Assembly: GCF_037975245.1 (NCBI RefSeq)
Contig: NC_092572.1
Location: 10,797,769-10,861,768 of the forward strand
DNA length: 64,000 bases
Direction: 5' to 3'
DNA from: Apostichopus japonicus
Lineage: Eukaryota; Echinodermata; Holothuroidea; Aspidochirotida; Stichopodidae
The notes beneath the pieces were generated by a model. The model was given only the letters and a program-made list of their open reading frames with translations, did no database searches and was not told where the DNA came from. How positions within the stretch are numbered: the first letter of the stretch is position 1; every line of letters begins with the position of its first letter. This document shows positions 46,302 to 60,300 of this stretch, in pieces. The position numbers and the translations under genes were made by a program.

Positions 46302-46400
46302 TCAATACAATATATGGCCTACTCCTGGTGCTGGTTGATCAGAGAGCACTTCAAGTTGTCCCTGACCTCCCAGATTTGGCGCAGCTGGCGGTTGCCATAC
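46302..46400 (-). CDS. UBTF: last exon of UBF-like copy C (proline-rich C-terminus)
   Basis: The acceptor TTCTAG precedes 46400. The phase given by the exon 47646-47597 yields VWQPPAAPNLGGQGQLEV and a stop TGA at 46302. The VW.PP start echoes NVWIPPPP of the preceding exon. A different frame of the same exon reads RYGNRQLRQIWEVRDNLK and also ends in a stop, so the frame choice rests on the weak donor (GTTTGT) of the previous exon. Confidence 0.4.
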   Translation of the reverse strand, partial: VWQPPAAPNLGGQGQLEVLSDQPAPGVGHILY

Positions 46401-48315
46401 CTAGAAGGCGGACGTAATGAGAGTCCATCAGGCTATCCTTCCATGGCCACAGTTTGAGGAGATGTGTTAGTATATGGCATCAAGTTCCTGTGCCCTTTAC
46501 CAACTGCTGATGCTGTGGGTTGGGGACAAAAGAGCATAGAGTGAACTGCTACAGTGGTTCAAAAAACCTATTGCAATATTAAAGGAATCCAGAATGACTT
46601 TTTTTCCATATCAACAAGATAATGACATTATATCCAACAATTTGGCAGCCCCTGCTCCCTTTTTCATGGATTAAGAGATTCTGAATTAAATCAAACCAAG
46701 ATCAGATATGAATAATTATAGGCTAGTGGTACATTAGCGCGTGATTCAAGTGCATAATTTGTGAGTCAAGGCTTGCGAGTCTAATGTTGATATTAAAATA
46801 ATTTGGCAACATGTGAAACATCCTTAAAGGTAGTCAGTATAGGCCCCATATTATAACACACTGATTGCTAGAAGTTTTCCAAAAGTATTTTCCTGGAGGT
46901 CTTTTACTCTCCAAATTGTTCTTAGACATTATCAAGGAACATGCAAGATGACTGAATGTCCCAATGAAGAAACTTTCCCCTAAGGTTGTTTAAGAATTGT
47001 GACCATATTCGCATATCTAGCATATCTGGGGCCAATACGCTCCATATTTATTGATATCATGTACAAAATGTTTCATAAGTTATGTTGAAACGATACCTTA
47101 ATAACCTTTTAAACCTGAAGATGAACGATAATGACAGAAAAAAAACATTCTCTCCTTTTCATACATAGGGTAGTTAACATGTTACCAAGCAACATATTTT
47201 AAATTCCAAATAGCACACTGGAAAGTTATTGAATTAGAGAATTAAACACCAATTCTTTGGCCTCAATTTGATAGAAATTTAGGAACAACACTGCAACAAC
47301 CTTGAACAGCACTCCGGTCAGTGAAGGTCGTCACCATGATGCTCCTTTTTCTGTAGTTTACTGTTCAGTACAGAGCTGTGCGTGCATTTCTTGTCAACAT
47401 AACTGTTATTTTAGTTTAATCACTGGAAAGGCCAATTTTTTAATATTTTTTTTACCGACAAGTTTAGGATTTTTTTCAGCCTTGTATCACATTTACCCTC
47501 TCAAATTGTGATAGTTTGGCATTTTACACAAAGGTATTAGCCACATCCCTAATTCTTACCATAATTCGCATTGAAAAGTTTTCTAATTTGACAAACAGAT
47601 ATCTTCTCTGGTATTGTAGGAGGAGGTGGTATCCAAACATTCTGTGCTGGGGTTTGTCAGAAGAACAAAAGATTTAAGTTGAATCAAATGATAGATTTAG
47701 ACAATTATTACAACATATCCATTCAGGTCACTGAGCTACAGTCTATGCTTTATGCATATGTACAGCTAAAAACATAATCAACATGTTAGATCCCATACAG
47801 GGTTCTAACACTTTTTACACTCCATAAATGCTATGACTTTACATGACTTTTACAGCTAGCAATCCATGACTTTTTCCACAAAAACCATGTGTTTTTTAAA
47901 TTTTTAAGGACAATGTGAGGGGAAAAAACCCGTTCTCATTAGCGTTTTCAGATAGGAATTACAAACAACATTGACTTTTAAAAATCCATGTCTTTTAAGG
48001 CAAGTTTACCCTTTCCATTACTTTCAAGGCCTGGATAATGCAAAAGTAAAATTCCAGGACCTTCCTGGTTTTCCATGACCTGCCATGAAACACTAAGTAT
48101 TGCACCGTACCTCATTAAAGTTGTAAAAATACGATATTATATACTAACCTTAAAGAAATGGTTGTGAAAACTTAGTTTGGTGAAGTACCAGTAATTGTAG
48201 CCTGTAGCGACGAGAAGAACTAATTATATCACACCCAGCTGTACATACATGGCTACTATGTATTTGCAAAGCCAGCAGTGATCCAGTGTAATTTATTTTT
48301 TGAAAGACTGTACAT

Positions 48316-48393
<78 letters not shown>

Positions 48394-51300
48394 AGTTTTT
48401 CAGGCTACTAGCTTGACCCAAATATGCTAGATTTTACATTGTGGTCAAAATTCTAAAACTGTTTTTGTTACTACCATGGAGGAAATTACCTCACTGGGAC
48501 ATTCAAGTAATCTTCCCCATACCTTTAGAATGTCTGAGAACAATTTGGAGAGTAAAGATTGACCTTCAGGAAAGTACTTTTTGAAAACTTCTAGCCATTA
48601 TATCATGCTATAATTTGGGGCCGATACAGAATACCTTTAAGTGCCATTGTATGTGATATATATCAGCAGGATCAAGCTGAAACAAATTTGATAATCATGT
48701 AACTGTGCATGTCATCCAATCGATTTTCTTACTTACATGATCTAAACCCTTCTACAACTTCTGTCTGCTGTAGGAACCTTTTGCCGCCAGGTGTTCCACC
48801 AGCTCGCTCCTCCCCAGCAACTCCAGTCGATAAAATGAAGAAACCCTCAGCACTTGGCTTTAGTTCCTTCTGAATGTTAATCTGTTTGGGGATAAAAATG
48901 TAATTTTTTTTCACATTGCAACCAATTAACAGTGCTGTATTGATCATTGCTTACAACATGAGACCCCAGATGTGTTATAGTGTTGACCATTGCTTGCAAC
49001 ATGAGACCCCAGATATATGTTACACAGTTGACACTGAATGAGTTCAAGCAGGGTCAAAACCCTGATGTTGTCAGTCTGGGATTACCTCCCAACTGGCAAT
49101 TCTACTCTATATTGAAAGGGAACACAACTCATTCATGAAAGCTACTGCAGTAAAAGTCTTGGGACACAGTTGAAACTTCTATACTTTAGTTATCTTCTGT
49201 GTTAATTTTAAAGCAGATCCCGCCTTATCCAAACTTTTTTTTCCTCATTTTTTGTTTCAATATGTCCACTAACTAAAATGACAAGAATATGTTTTCTGTG
49301 TCAGGAGGGGGTGGGGAGTTGTTCCTGACAGCTATATCTCTATCACATAGACCAATATTGATGGTTGGAGTTGTGTCTCCTGGCTGTGGAGGGTGGGATG
49401 AGGAGGGGGTGGGGAGTTGTTCCTGACAGCTATATATCTCTATCACATAGACCAATATTGATGGTTGGAGTTGTGTCTCCTGGCTGTGGAGGGTGGGATG
49501 AGGAGGGGGTGGGGAGTTGTTCCTGACAGCTATATCTCTATCACATAGACCAATATTGATGGTTGGAGTTGTGTCTCCTGGCTGTGGAGGGTGGGATGAG
49601 GAGGGGGTGGGGAGTTGTTCCTGACAGCTATATCTCTATCACATAGACCAATATTGATGGTTGGAGTTGTGTCTCCTGGCTGTGGAGGGTGGGATGAGGA
49701 GGGGGTGGGGAGTTGTTCCTGACAGCTATATCTCTATCACATAGACCAATATTGATGGTTGGAGTTGTGTCTCCTGGCTGTGGAGGGTGGGATGAGGAGG
49801 GGGTGGGGAGTTGTTCCTGACAGCTATATCTCTATCACATAGACCAATATTGATGGTTGGAGTTGTGTCTCCTGGCTGTGGAGGGTGGGATGAGGAGGGG
49901 GTGGGGAGTTGTTCCTGACAGCTATATCTCTATCACATAGACCAATATTGATGGTTGGAGTTGTGTCTCCTGGCTGTGGAGGGTGGGATGAGGAGGGGGT
50001 GGGGAGTTGTTCCTGACAGCTATATCTCTATCACATAGACCAATATTGATGGTTGGAGTTGTGTCTCCTGGCTGTGGAGGGTGGGATGAGGAGGGGGTGG
50101 GGAGTTGTTCCTGACAGCTATATCTCTATCACATAGACCAATATTGATGGTTGGAGTTGTGTCTCCTGGCTGTGGAGGGTGGGATGAGGAGGGGGTGGGG
50201 TGTTGTTCCTGACAGCTATACATCTCTATCACATAGACCAATATTGATGGTTGGGGTTGTGTCTCCTGGCTGTGGAGGGTGGGATGAGGAGGGGGTGGGG
50301 TGTTGTTCCTGACAGCTATACATCTAGATCACATAGACCAATATTGATGGTTGGGGTTGTGTCTCCTGGCTGTGGAGGGTGGGATGAGGAGGGGGTGGGG
50401 TGTTGTTCCTGACAGCTATATATCTCTATCACATAGACCAATATTGATGGTTGGGGTTGTGTCTCCTGGCTGTGAAGGGTGGGATGAGGAGGGGGTGGGG
50501 AGTTGTTCCTGACAGCTATATCTCTATCACATAGACCAATATTGATGGTTGGGGTTGTGTCTCCTGGCTGTGGAGGGTGGGATGAGGAGGGGGTGGGGTG
50601 TTGTTCCTGACAGCTATATATCTCTATCACATAGACCAATATTGATGGTTGGGGTTGTGTCTCCTGGCTGTGAAGGGTGGGATGAGGAGGGGGTGGGGAG
50701 TTGTTCCTGACAGCTATATCTCTATCACATAGACCAATATTGATGGTTGGAGTTGTGTCTCCTGGCTGTGGAGGGTGGGATGAGGAGGGGGTGGGGAGTT
50801 GTTCCTGACAGCTATATCTCTATCACATAGACCAATATTGATGGTTGGAGTTGTGTCTCCTGGCTGTGGAGGGTGGGATGAGGAGGGGGTGGGGAGTTGT
50901 TCCTGACAGCTATATCTCTATCACATAGACCAATATTGATGGTTGGAGTTGTGTCTCCTGGCTGTGGAGGGTGGGATGAGGAGGGGGTGGGGTGTTGTTC
51001 CTGACAGCTATATCTCTATCACATAGACCAATATTGATGGTTGGAGTTGTGTCTCCTGGCTGTGGAGGGTGGGATGAGGAGGGGGTGGGGTGTTGTTCCT
51101 GACAGCTATATCTCTATCACATAGACCAATATTGATGGTTGGAGTTGTGTCTCCTGGCTGTGGAGGGTGGGATGAGGAGGGGGTGGGGAGTTGTTCCTGA
51201 CAGCTATACATCTCTATCACATAGACCAATATTGATGGTTGGAGTTGTGTCTCCTGGCTGTGGAGGGTGGGATGAGGAGGGGGTGGGGTGTTGTTCCTGA

Positions 51301-54300
51301 CAGCTATACATCTCTATCACATAGACCAATATTGATGGTTGGGGTTGTGTCTCCTGGCTGTGGAGGGTGGGATGAGGAGGGGGTGGGGTGTTGTTCCTGA
51401 CAGCTATACATCTCTATCACATAGACCAATATTGATGGTTGGGGTTGTGTCTCCTGGCTGTGGAGGATGGGATGAGGAGGGGGTGGGGAGTTGTTCCTGA
51501 CAGCTATATCTCTATCACATAGACCAATATTGATGGTTGGAGTTGTGTCTCCTGGCTGTGGAGGGTGGGATGAGGAGGGGGTGGGGAGTTGTTCCTGACA
51601 GCTATATCTCTATCACATAGACCAATATTGATGGTTGGAGTTGTGTCTCCTGGCTGTGGAGGGTGGGATGAGGAGGGGGTGGGGAGTTGTTCCTGACAGC
51701 TATATCTCTATCACATAGACCAATATTGATGGTTGGAGTTGTGTCTCCTGGCTGTGGAGGGTGGGATGAGGAGGGGGTGGGGTGTTGTTCCTGACAGCTA
51801 TATCTCTATCACATAGACCAATATTGATGGTTGGAGTTGTGTCTCCTGGCTGTGGAGGGTGGGATGAGGAGGGGGTGGGGAGTTGTTCCTGACAGCTATA
51901 TCTCTATCACATAGACCAATATTGATGGTTGGAGTTGTGTCTCCTGGCTGTGGAGGGTGGGATGAGGAGGGGGTGGGGAGTTGTTCCTGACAGCTATATC
52001 TCTATCACATAGACCAATATTGATGGTTGGAGTTGTGTCTCCTGGCTGTGGAGGGTGGGATGAGGAGGGGGTGGGGTGTTGTTCCTGACAGCTATACATC
52101 TCTATCACATAGACCAATATTGATGGTTGGGGTTGTGTCTCCTGGCTGTGGAGGATGGGATGAGGAGGGGGTGGGGAGTTGTTCCTGACAGCTATATCTC
52201 TATCACATAGACCAATATTGATGGTTGGAGTTGTGTCTCCTGGCTGTGGAGGGTGGGATGAGGAGGGGGTGGGGAGTTGTTCCTGACAGCTATATCTCTA
52301 TCACATAGACCAATATTGATGGTTGGAGTTGTGTCTCCTGGCTGTGGAGGGTGGGATGAGGAGGGGGTGGGGTGTTGTTCCTGACAGCTATATCTCTATC
52401 ACATAGACCAATATTGATGGTTGGAGTTGTGTCTCCTGGCTGTGGAGGGTGGGATGAGGAGGGGGTGGGAGTTGTTCCTGACAGCTATATCTCTATCACA
52501 TAGACCAATATTGATGGTTGGAGTTGTGTCTCCTGGCTGTGGAGGGTGGGATGAGGAGGGGGTGGGGAGTTGTTCCTGACAGCTATATATCTCTATCACA
52601 TAGACTAATATTGATGGTTGGGGTTGTGTCTCCTGGCTGTGGAGGGTGGGATGAGGAGGGGGTGGGGTGTTGTTCCTGACAGCTATATCTCTATCACATA
52701 GACCAATATTGATGGTTGGAGTTGTCTTGTCCTTTACTGCTGCCTACAGAATGGCAGCTTCCAATGGTGTGGAGAGCCAATCGAGCCAATAAGAGGTGAC
52801 AAAATCTCCTTCGGGTGGACACAGAAATCAGTTGTCTACTCACCCTTGATTTAGAAGGAACTTTGGAAGCTGCTAATTCGCTTTGATATTTTGCCGCCTC
52901 TTCTTGTGGTAGGGTCTGTACAGAAAGAACCAATGGCTTTTTGATTATTGACAGTTGCAATTGATTTTGCATTTAATCATCCTCACAAGACAAGCCCTGG
53001 AATATTTATTTATGTATGAATGGCGAAACCATTTATTGAAATTATTTGAAAACTTTGTACAAAAAAGAAGAAGTATTTGAAATATTTGAAATGTACATTT
53101 GAAAAAAAAAAATTGAAATTATTTGAAAAACACAAAATTGCCATTTAATAGATCTGGTAAAACTCTTTTCTTGAAAAGAAACTTTTTTTATTTTTTTCTA
53201 TAACAACCAAATATTTCTGAAAATAAGATATTAAATAATGATTTATTTAAGTTCCTGACCCAGACCTTTCTACAAACTGAAGTTTTTGCATTAACATTTA
53301 ATCACTTCATGCAGTTTGGAAACACTTGGGTCACCCATGGAGCTCCATGGGTCACCATGAGGCTATTTCTGAGGTTAGATACAGACACTCTAACTAGCTA
53401 GCAAAAATTTGTTATAAAATGTTAGTAATGAATCGCGGAAAATACATTGAAGGTATTAAAATCAACAACAATAACTGCATTCAAATACAAACAATCTAGT
53501 ATGAACATATCTCCTTTTTGGACAATGACACATTACAACCAGTCCTTGAAATGAGGATCAAGAGGGGCAAAAGCAACTTTTTGGGGGCAAGAGAGAAAAT
53601 GCATTGGATTTTGACTGAAATAAGCTGGACACCAGAGCATTTTCAGATGTCATAAAGTTTGTAAAATCTGCAAGAGCACGATTTCAGGAATGTTTTTCCG
53701 AAGTGTGTGAAAACATCAAAAGAAATGAGAGATCATTGGTGAACTGTACTGATAGATATTTACCTTTCACAGTAGGTTTCAAGTTCATTTGTACCATCAT
53801 CATTAACTTATATTTTATAACATGATTGTTATTAAATTAATATACTTATATACAATAAATGATATGCAATAATCAGAATATGCATATGATGGGTAGAGGA
53901 GTCAGAATAAGCAAAGCTTTTCGAGTCTGCATGACCCCTTGCAATAAAGAAAGGTAAAGAAATAAAGAAAATAATTAGCAATGTGCTAATTACAAAAGAA
54001 TATCAGCAACATTTAAGATTGGTCTAAATATGCATATAATTATATGTAATATGAAGTGGACATCAATTTTTTTTTCTCAAACTATTTTTAAAAGTATATA
54101 AAGTAATATTCAATTCAGCTTAATTAATGGCAGTTTTCTGGCTAAAATCTTTCTGGAGTGTGAGGATATTCTTTGAGCTGTGTTGTCATTGGTAACTGAT
54201 GCTTTTGAATGGCATTACATTAAGTGATGGGGGGGGGGATGTTGGCAATTTGCCATTGGTTGATTTGATCACTGGGTTACAAGACCTGACAACAATGGGG

Positions 54301-57300
54301 CTTAAAGTGGGAGATGAAATAACTCAACAAAATACAAAACTTGTCAGGGTGACAAGACAAGTAATTGGTGAATTTTGAACAATTATGACTGCAAAATGGA
54401 TGGTGTTAAGCTTCTCAACAGAAATGTTTGGTAGTTTCCTTACAAATTATTTTTTTTCCTCTGAGTTTTAAGAGAGTTTACACCCTCGCAAACATTCCCT
54501 TGACACAAAATCAAATAAAATATCCCAAATAAGTAACAACTTACCAGGACATTCTTTTCCAAGGATTCAAAGTATTCCTTCTTGGCCTGAAAATCAGAGA
54601 AAACCAGAGCTATAATAAGGGTGTCATACCACTAAATAATAAATACACTTATCAATATCATCAATATAAGACTAGAAATAACCAGTAATCTGAACAATAT
54701 TGAAGATCTCATGGATTCTAAATGATATAACTGTTTTATAGTATTATACTCCATTCTGTCCTGCTATTAAACTACCTTACCTGGACTGTCCTATGATTAT
54801 AAACTACCTTACCTGGACTGTTCTTTGGTTAGACTACATTCTGTCCTACTATTAAACTCCCTTACCTAGACTGTCCTATTATTATACTCCATTCTGTCCT
54901 GCTATTAAACTACCTTACATGGACTGTCCTTTGATTATACTCTATTCTGTCCTGCTATTAAACTACCTTACATGGACTGTCCTTTGATTATACTCTATTC
55001 TGTCCTGCTATTAAACTACCTTACATGGACTGTCCTTTGATTATACTCCATTCTGTCCTGCTATTAAACTACCTTACATGGACTGTCCTTTGATTATACT
55101 CTATTCTGTCCTGCTATTAAACTACCTTACATGGACTGTCCTTTGATTATACTCTATTCTGTCCTGCTATTAAACTACCTTACAAGCACTGTCCTTTGAT
55201 TATACTCCATTCTGTCCTGCTATTAAACTACCTTACATGGACTGTCCTATTATTATACTCCATTCTGTCCTGCTATTAAACTACCTTACATGGACTGTCC
55301 TTTGATTATACTCTATTCTGTCCTGCTATTAAACTACCTTACATGGACTGTTCTATGATTATAGTCCATTCTGTCCTGCTATTAAGCTACCTTACCTGGA
55401 CTGTCCTTTGATTATACTCTATTCTGTCCTGCTATTAAACTACCTTACATGGACTGTTCTATGATTATAGTCCATTCTGTCCTGCTATTAAGCTACCTTA
55501 CCTGGACTGTCCTTTGATTATACTCTATTCTGTCCTGCTATTAAACTACCTTATATGGACTGTTCTATGATTATAGTCCATTCTGTCCTGCTATTAAACT
55601 ACCTTACCTAGACTGTCCTATTATTATACTGCATTCTGTCCTGCTGTTAAGCTACCTTACCTGGACTGTCATTTGATTGTAGTCCATTCTGTCCTGCTAT
55701 TAAGCTACCTTACCTGGACTGTCCTATTATTATACTGCATTCTGTCCTGCTGTTAAGCTACCTTACCTAGACTGTCCTATGATTATACTCCATTCTGTCC
55801 TGCTATTAAGCTACCTTACCTGGACTGTCCTATGATTATACTCCATTCTGTCCAGCTATTAAACTACCTTACATGGACTGTTCTATGATTATAGTCCATT
55901 CTGTCCTGCTATTAAACTACCTTACCTGGACTGTCATACTATTGTACTCCATTATGTCCAGCTATTAAACTACCTTACCTGGACTGTCCTATTATTACAC
56001 TCCATTCTGTCCAGCTATTAAACTATCTTAGCTGGACTGTCCTATGATTATACTCCATTCTTTCCTGCTATTAAACTACCTTACCTGGACTTTCATACTA
56101 TTGTACTCCATTCTGTCCAGTTATTAAAGTACCTTACCTGGACTGTCCTATTAATACACTCCATTCTTTCCAGCTATTAAACTACCTTACCTGGACTGTC
56201 CTATTATTACACTCCATTCTGTCCAGCTATTAAATTACCTTACCTGGACTCTCCTACTATCGTACTCCATTCTGTCCTTGTCTGAGAGCTTCTTCCACTC
56301 TTTGCCATTGGCCTGCATCTTCTTCTTCATGAAGAGACAGTAGCCGTTCCTAAGACATGCAATGTAAAAAATTTCCATGAAAATACTTGGTTTTGTACTG
56401 GCACAAGTAAGATTTTTTTGTCATAAAAGTATATGTCACATGAGAGCAAATAGAAATCACAGACTAATTCTTTCTGATATTCATGTTTTCAGCCTTCATC
56501 AGTTTGTGGATAAACTTGGGCTGCTCCCATGAGCCTGCACAGTCACTGATGTTGCTGTAAATTAAGGAAAAGACCAACTTGTGGAAACTTGATTTTAGCA
56601 GCCCATTAAATTATTACTTACATTGGTGGTCTGGTGGGCTTGCCTTGCTGTTTGTCATAGAGAGCCTTCTCTAACTTGTTCAATAAGGGTTTTGAGTTTG
56701 GTTTAAAGTTTGGAACATTAGGAACATTACTATACAAACATACTAGAATAAATAGCAGTTATCATAAGCAGAATATTTTATGAACAAAAGATCACTAAAT
56801 TATTCTTCTACTTTATTATGGTTATCTCATTAGGTACTCAACAAGTACTTCTATTAGCTAATCAACAAAACCTTGCAACCTGTTGAGTACAAAACTACTT
56901 AAGCATTCACAATTAAGTAATGCAGTACTACATTAACAAATTGGAAAGTGCCTTATATGCCTGCAGCAGGTATTCAAGCCATTTTGCTTGGTGACCACTG
57001 TTTTAGGGGAGGGGGTGTCCCCCTCCCCTTTAGAAATTTTTGCATTTCCAGGTAGCCTCAGATGCAATTTGGTGCAATATTGCACACTTCAACACCGAAT
57101 CCATTTTGTAAACTTAATTTTGTATTTTCACCGGGCCTTAGATGCAATTTGGTGCTCCAAATGAGATTTTTTTTTCTCATTTGGAAATGAAAAAGGGGTT
57201 TTCTGACTTGCGAAGCGGCGGAATGATACTTCCGCCCCTCCACATTTTTCACTGGGGGGGCTGGCGCCCCCCCAGCCCCCCCGGTTCCTACGCCCTTGCT

Positions 57301-60300
57301 CCCAGCAGCAGACATTGTGACCAGGGGTAGGGGACTATGGGGATGAGGTATACCCCTTCCACTTGAGAAACTTGGATATGGTTGAGACCGGGTGATATTT
57401 TGAAACGTTTTAAATAATTAATTTTCAAGATTCCTCCACTTTTTTTCCCACAAATATTGACACTTTTCTTTCCTTCAGACTTTATGGGCGATCAATGGGG
57501 ATACCAAGTTGCCACGGAAATAAAATATCATCACAACCACAACGAAAAAAATTCGAGAAGAAAAAGTGTTCTGCTGAAAAATTAAGACAGAGATCTAAGA
57601 AATAGGAATAGGTTAGATGATTGGACAAGACAAGAGAATCATGAAAAAACCAAAGAAAATAAACTGAATTGATTCTTCAAACAGAGATAGTGACTGAGAG
57701 GAGAAAAAGAAACCTTAAAGGAATTGTCTGGTGGAAGATTTTGATACATTGTCCTTGTAGTTCTTGTTTTTCTCTTTCTTACCATGTGAAAATTGTCCCC
57801 ATTCGACATTTTCGTCTTGTAAAAGTCTGGTTTTCCAATTCACCAGTTTCTCACCAAAAGCACCGTTTTTTTCGAACGCATCAATTTGGTGATTGAAAGT
57901 AGTGCAGGCAAATAGGCAAAACGAGCGACTTGAAGTTAGCAAGCCTATTTCCGCAGCAAATACACTCTCGTGTGTACACGCACAGGGGTGATTGCTTATT
58001 ATATATTACGTACATATCGCGAACATATACAGACTACCATGCCCAGTTGGTATACGTACATAGCGTTGCACATAATACACTCTCACACTCAAACCACAGT
58101 TCATAAACTGTTCTCTGAAATCACTGAAATAAAATTCACTGATCAACTTTACAGTAAAAGGAAACTTGAAAGTATTCCAAACACCGAAAGATGAAACTTG
58201 GCAGAATTGATGTCAAAGCAGGATGTGGTACAGAGAAGCTTAGGCTTCGCAGAACTGTCCAATTGTAAACGTCAGAGTAGCCTACTACATATATGGCGGC
58301 TTAAGGAGTTTTTTAAAACATATCTAATTTATAAGAAATTTCACTGAAAATTAAGTAGGAAATTAATCTGTATACAATTGTTATCAATTGTTGTTGTGTA
58401 TTTTTGTTGTTATCAATTGTAGGTACTGTGCGGAGCACGGGTTATGTCGCAATCTGCATTAGCGTAGATGACATCACGTTCGTTACTGTTCAAATCATAC
58501 TTGAAATGTCCATCCTTAACGATTAAAAAATTGTTTCTCTGGCAAACGCAACATTATCGTTTCTCATACTGACAACATGTTTGGAAAATTATTTATCGTT
58601 TTTAAGGTAAATTCTTCTGGCTACCAGACAATCCTTTTAAATACCTCGTATTCATCCTTCTTCTGAAGGGACATTTGGATCCATTTCAGTCTCTGATTGT
58701 CTGACAGCCCTGTCCACTTTACCTGTGACCTCGGAACCTTTCGATTGGGGAATAAAATAAAAAAATGTTAAAACATGGGACATAGTTCTATATTCTACAC
58801 TCAGGCAAAGAATTTCACAAATTTAGCTACTTGCTAAAAAAAAAAAAAAAAAAGAAGTTCTTAAAAGACCCACCCTCCTGGTTAAGATCAACATCCCACT
58901 GTCATTCCCCTGACACCTCAGTAACTGTACAGGCTTTGTAGTGCAACACTTTAATAGTTACTGATAATAATCAGTGATCAGGGCTTTGTTGGGTACTGAA
59001 ATCTTGCTTATATTTTGACTGACAATTGCAACCCCACTTACAATGTGTTTATGTTCTTACAGTTAATGTCTAGTGGCAGAAAAATGCCAGTGCCCGAGAT
59101 TTTCTTCTCTCAAGCAGTGAAATCTTCTGGCCTGACACTATGTACAGCAATCAAGTTATAGCCCAAACGTCAATCTATTTAGAACATAACATGGAATACA
59201 TACTTAGCAACTTGGTTACAAGCATTTTGCAGACATTGAATTGTTGAAATTGACAGTTTCTACCAAAGTGAATCTCAGACTGATAATCGTTTCCATGTAC
59301 TTTTATAACCTTGTGGAGATAAAGTTCCAACATCTCACAGCCTGAGTGGAGAGGCAGATTGGTTGAAACTTTTTACAAATTTTATTTCTCAAAAGTTTTG
59401 GATTGACTAAAAATGTTGGCATGTGTCACAGAAATAATGATCCATTATTAGCTGAAAGTTTGGTTTTAAATTTTTAGAAACATTTTAAATGTGATGGTTG
59501 GTGCAAGCGTTGCATGGTAAAAATGGTACCCCTACAAAATTTATCAAATTCAAATTTTTAAATTACAAGCACCTAACCGCACACTAAATATGTACATGCG
59601 TGCCTATGTAGGAATGTACGTTCACAGGCGCTTGCTATATCTGCCAATTGAGCTGTTCGTTTCATTATGTTCTCGGCCTCCTTTCTGCAGCCCTAAACGC
59701 AACCACCCCGGAAACAACCCTATCCCATAGGGACCGGGGGATCAAAAGATTCCACAGTACACAGAACAAACACAGTGTATAGGGTAATATTTTACATTGA
59801 GGTTAGGTTTGTACATAGAAGTAAGATGAGTGCATGGAGGTTAGGTTTGTACATTGAGATTATGTTTGTACATGGAGTTTAGGTTTTTGTGGTTTCAATG
59901 GGAAGTTTTGAATTAAGGAGACCTTTTATACATGTATTATAATGTAAATAAAATCTTATATAGCGCACTACCCGCAATGCATCAGTGCGCTTTACAAATA
60001 ATCTAGAATATACAATGACATAAAACAGTAAATACATATACCATCTACAGATATATACAGGAATATGAGATAGAAAAACGATTAAAAGCACTGGTGAGGA
60101 GTAAAGTGATAAACCAGATTGACTACAAAATCTACAATTTGAATGCTAAAAAGTCAAAATTCCAATTGAAGCTAGAACCTTAAACCCAACACGTTAGAAT
60201 AACATAAAATCTAAAAAATCCTAGAAACCATCATTATAGTGCTCTTGAAAGAGATGCGTTTTCAGGTGTGACTTGAAGGAGGTGAAGTCTGTGATCATGT

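Noticed and set aside
49302-52725. Open frames of 60-107 codons on the minus strand across the 98-bp repeat as a repetitive protein
   Set aside because: They come from the repeat unit cycling through frames (98 is not a multiple of 3) and end in stops; no start context or splice support is seen.
49302-52725. CRISPR array
   Set aside because: Units are direct tandem copies without unique spacers, in a eukaryotic intron.
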